A stretch of DNA of 64,000 nucleotides from Leifsonia shinshuensis. GTDB lineage: Bacteria; Actinomycetota; Actinomycetes; Actinomycetales; Microbacteriaceae. The position numbers and the translations under genes are program-made. The notes under the pieces are model-generated. The model was given only the letters and a program-made list of their open reading frames with translations. It made no database searches and was not told the origin of the DNA. Of this stretch, positions 61,446 to 64,000 are shown piece after piece (position 1 is the stretch's first letter; each line of letters opens with the position of its first letter). Location of the stretch: NCBI RefSeq assembly GCF_031456835.1, contig NZ_JAVDVK010000001.1:1736001-1800000 (forward strand), read 5' to 3'.

Positions 61446-62485
61446 GGCGCGAGTCCCCGCCGTCGCTCGAACCCACGGGCGAGGAGCACCAGGACGATGC
61501 CGATCCCGGCGCCGAGAACGGTCTCCAGCACTCGATCGATCACCAGCGTTCCGATCGGCGTGGGATTCGCGAGGTGCGACACCGACAGCGCGAGCGGCGT
61601 GATGAACACGAGCGCAGCACCATAGTGCCGCGCCACCAGGATCTCGGCGAAGAACTGGCACACCACGATCACGGCGATGACGAAGGCGGCCGGAGGCGAC
61701 CAGCTGAGAAGCACGGCGGTGACGGCGACGCCCACGACGGTCCCGACGATCCGGTGCAACGAGCGCGAGATCGAATGGGCCGCCCGCGCAGGCGGGATCA
61801 CAGCCACGACGCTCACGACCGCCCAATACGCGTGCCCGAAGCCGAACGCCAGCGCGATGCCGCCCGCCAGGAGAACGCCGACGACGTTCTGCACAACGGT
61901 CAGCCACACGCGCGGGTCGCGCAGAGCTGCCGTGTCGATGCCGGGGCGACGCCGAAGCTCGGTGACCAGACCGCTGCGCGCCAGGAGTCCCTGCGAGGCA
62001 CCGGGGATCCGGCGGATCGCCCAGCCCGACATCGTGAGCAGCCAGGCGAACGCCGCGCTGACCGCCGCCAGCCCGAGGCGGGGCAGAACGTCGGCCGGAG
62101 CGGTGGGTATCGCGGCACACACCAGGAGGGCGAAGACGAAGAACAGCGACTGCGGAGGAACGATCTGGAACACCGTGACGAACAGCGTCCCGCCGCCCAC
62201 GACCACGACGAGGGCGACCGCGACGAGCGGCAGGGGCTCGCCCGCCACCGCGAGGCCGATTCCCGCCGCGATGCTCACCAGCAGCGCGATCGCGGCGACG
62301 GTGAGCGTGCGCACCCGGTACTGGTACGGCTCGTTCCGCCCGTACAGGGCCGTGAAGGCACCGAATGTGGCGTACGCGGTCAGGTCGAGCCGACCGACCG
62401 CGAACAGCACCGACAACGGGACGGCGACCGCCAGCGCGGCCCGCAGTCCCACCTCCAGATTCCGGGGACCGGAGACGGCCCTCAC
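61442..62485 (-). CDS. FUSC-family membrane protein (aromatic acid exporter-like)
   Basis: A 347-residue protein starting at GTG 62485 (4-bp overlap with the helicase stop). It is built of two similar blocks of about five helices; the first opens GLRAALAVAVPLSVLFAVG and YATFGAFTALYGRNE, the second has GFGHAYWAVVSVVAVIPPAR and HRIVGTVVGVAVTAVL, the FUSC domain signature. Members export fusaric acid or other aromatic acids, but many are uncharacterised. Confidence 0.8.
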   Translation of the reverse strand: MRAVSGPRNLEVGLRAALAVAVPLSVLFAVGRLDLTAYATFGAFTALYGRNEPYQYRVRTLTVAAIALLVSIAAGIGLAVAGEPLPLVAVALVVVVGGGTLFVTVFQIVPPQSLFFVFALLVCAAIPTAPADVLPRLGLAAVSAAFAWLLTMSGWAIRRIPGASQGLLARSGLVTELRRRPGIDTAALRDPRVWLTVVQNVVGVLLAGGIALAFGFGHAYWAVVSVVAVIPPARAAHSISRSLHRIVGTVVGVAVTAVLLSWSPPAAFVIAVIVVCQFFAEILVARHYGAALVFITPLALSVSHLANPTPIGTLVIDRVLETVLGAGIGIVLVLLARGFERRRGLAP

Positions 62486-64000
62486 AGCTTGTCGATCGGA
62501 GCGATCTTGATGAGGAGCTTCTTCGCGCCCACCTTCTCGAACTGCACGTGCGCGACGCGCTTGGCGCCCTGCCCGGTCACGGCCGTGACGCGGCCCTCGC
62601 CGAAGTCGGCGTGCCGGATGCGGTCGCCCGGCTCGAGCTCCAGGTCGCCGTTGTCGCGGACCTTGCCGGTGACCCGGTTCGGCCACTCCGCCTTCGGACG
62701 CTCCTGCCGGAACGTCGACGCGGAGAGCGGGTCGTTCCAGCCGCCGGAGCCGTCGCCGGAACCAGCGCCGAGGCCGGGCCGGCGGGCGTTGAGCGCGCGC
62801 GACTGCGTGCCACCGCGACCGTTCGCCGAGCCGGGAGACTGCCGCCAGTCGATGAGGTCTGCGGGGATCTCTTGGAGGTAACGGCTGGGCATGGCGACCG
62901 CTGTCTCGCCGAACTGCGCGCGGGTCATCGCGAGCGACAGGAAGAGCCGCTTCTTCGCCCGCGTGATGCCCACGTAGAACAGCCGGCGCTCCTCCGCCGG
63001 ACCGCCCGGCTCGTTCGCCGACATCCGGTGCGGGAGGAGGTCCTCCTCGATCCCGGTCAGGAACACGGCGTCGTACTCCAGCCCCTTCGCCGTGTGCAGC
63101 GTCATGAGCGACACGGAGCCGCTCGAGTCGTCGATCTCATCGGCGGCCGCCACGAGCGAGACCTCGGTGAGGAAGTCCACGAGGGTGCCGTCCGGGTTGT
63201 TGCGCGCGAACTCGCGCGTCACCGCGACCAGCTCGTCCACGTTCTCGGCGCGCGCCTCGTCCTGCGGATCGCGGCTGTTGCGCAGCACCTCGAGGTACCC
63301 GCTGCCGTCCAGCAGGAAGGTCAGCACGTCGGCGACCGGCGAGATGCCCGCCGGGTTCGACGGGTCGATCTTCGCCGCCGCCTCGTCGAGCAGGTTCGAC
63401 AGCTGCAGGATCGCGTTGGTGACCTTCGGCCCGAGTCCCAGCGATCCGGCGTCGCGCATCGCCGCCCGGAACGTCAGTCCGTTGTCCTCCGCATAGCTCG
63501 CCAGCTGCGTCTCTGTCGCCGGTCCGATTCCCCGTTTCGGCGTGTTCAGGATGCGGCGGAGCGCGAGCATGTCATCCGGGTTGGCGACCGTGATCAGGTA
63601 CGCCATCGCGTCCTTGATCTCGGCGCGCTCGTAGAACTTCGTGCCGCCCATCACCTTGTAGGGCAGCGCCGACCGGATGAAGATCTCCTCCAGTGCACGC
63701 GTCTGGGCGTTCGTCCGGTAGAAGACGGCGATGTCCTTGTAGTCCATCCCCGCGGAGTGCAGCTTCTCGATCTCGTCGGCGACGAACTGCGCCTCGTCGT
63801 GGCCGGAGTAACCCGTGTAGCCGATGATCTTCTCGCCGTCGCCGACGGCGGTCCACAGCTTCTTGTCCTTGCGGTCGAAGTTGTTCGCGATGACGGCGTT
63901 CGCCGCGCTCAGGATGTTCTGCGTCGACCGGTAGTTCTGCTCCAGCAGCACCACCTTCGCACCGGGGAAGTCGCGCTCGAACTCGACGATGTTGCGGATG
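62482..64000 (-). CDS. pcrA: ATP-dependent DNA helicase PcrA/UvrD (N-terminal part cut off)
   Basis: The frame is open to the window edge, so only about 506 C-terminal residues are present. Superfamily 1A motifs: QNYRSTQNILSAANAVI (motif IV region), SLMTLHTAKGLEYDAVFLTG (motif V) and EERRLFYVGITRAKKRLFLS (motif VI). After a Gly/Ser/Arg-rich linker the C-terminus forms the Tudor-like domain (GDRIRHADFGEGRVTAVTG) that binds RNA polymerase in PcrA/UvrD. It unwinds DNA in repair and replication. Transcribed with the FUSC gene downstream. Confidence 0.93.
   Translation of the reverse strand, partial: IRNIVEFERDFPGAKVVLLEQNYRSTQNILSAANAVIANNFDRKDKKLWTAVGDGEKIIGYTGYSGHDEAQFVADEIEKLHSAGMDYKDIAVFYRTNAQTRALEEIFIRSALPYKVMGGTKFYERAEIKDAMAYLITVANPDDMLALRRILNTPKRGIGPATETQLASYAEDNGLTFRAAMRDAGSLGLGPKVTNAILQLSNLLDEAAAKIDPSNPAGISPVADVLTFLLDGSGYLEVLRNSRDPQDEARAENVDELVAVTREFARNNPDGTLVDFLTEVSLVAAADEIDDSSGSVSLMTLHTAKGLEYDAVFLTGIEEDLLPHRMSANEPGGPAEERRLFYVGITRAKKRLFLSLAMTRAQFGETAVAMPSRYLQEIPADLIDWRQSPGSANGRGGTQSRALNARRPGLGAGSGDGSGGWNDPLSASTFRQERPKAEWPNRVTGKVRDNGDLELEPGDRIRHADFGEGRVTAVTGQGAKRVAHVQFEKVGAKKLLIKIAPIDKL

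Overview
The window looks like a chromosomal segment of a high-GC actinobacterium, most likely a Microbacteriaceae member (Leifsonia-like). This is inferred from four things: very GC-rich coding with many GTG starts, start codons lying 6-7 nt behind a TAnnnT box (leaderless transcripts), two surface proteins with LAxTG-type sortase signals, and a sucC-sucD / PerM-like membrane protein / purN-purH cluster that resembles the mycobacterial order. No rRNA, tRNA, CRISPR array, intact insertion sequence or prophage was seen.

Layout. 1-2063: end of a GH20 hexosaminidase and a GT-C/PIG-V-like membrane glycosyltransferase. 2064-10512: a visibly less GC-rich accessory patch with a 104-bp remnant of a sugar ABC permease gene, small orphan membrane proteins, a giant secreted RHS/YD-repeat protein with a degenerate amidase-like N-terminal domain, and a translationally coupled LAxTG-anchored repeat protein. 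10614-19690: a sugar ABC importer divergent from a six-gene operon (SIS isomerase, ROK kinase, PfkB kinase, class II aldolase, DeoR regulator, NagA-like deacetylase) that together make a complete N-acetylgalactosamine route to triose phosphates. 19706-24503: efflux protein, NCS1 permease plus cysteine hydrolase, purU, DUF2568 protein. 24500-33679: a second amino-sugar system for GlcNAc or chito-oligosaccharides: nagA converging on an operon of ROK regulator, importer, cytoplasmic GH3 enzyme, ROK kinase and nagB. Neither importer has its own ATPase.

33736-41305: SDR, icd, acetyltransferase, alkyltransferase-like protein, lipoprotein, a sensor kinase/response regulator pair plus a lone receiver, and a decarboxylase-fold protein that has lost its PLP lysine. 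41453-43797: a four-gene cassette (lipoprotein, GHSLG lipase with helical C-terminus, two small helical proteins) whose content matches the Staphylococcus aureus TslA type VII secreted lipase system (toxin, two helical partners, lipoprotein immunity). I consider it the most interesting locus here.

43872-64000: a heterodimeric ABC exporter behind a 28-codon leader ORF, MFS efflux protein, membrane-fused dimethylargininase, amino-acid dehydrogenase, purH-purN, PerM-like and another membrane protein, sucD-sucC, a secreted probable thioester adhesin with a LADTG anchor, an MpaB/DUF2236 protein, a FUSC-family membrane protein and the C-terminal half of a PcrA/UvrD helicase cut by the window end.
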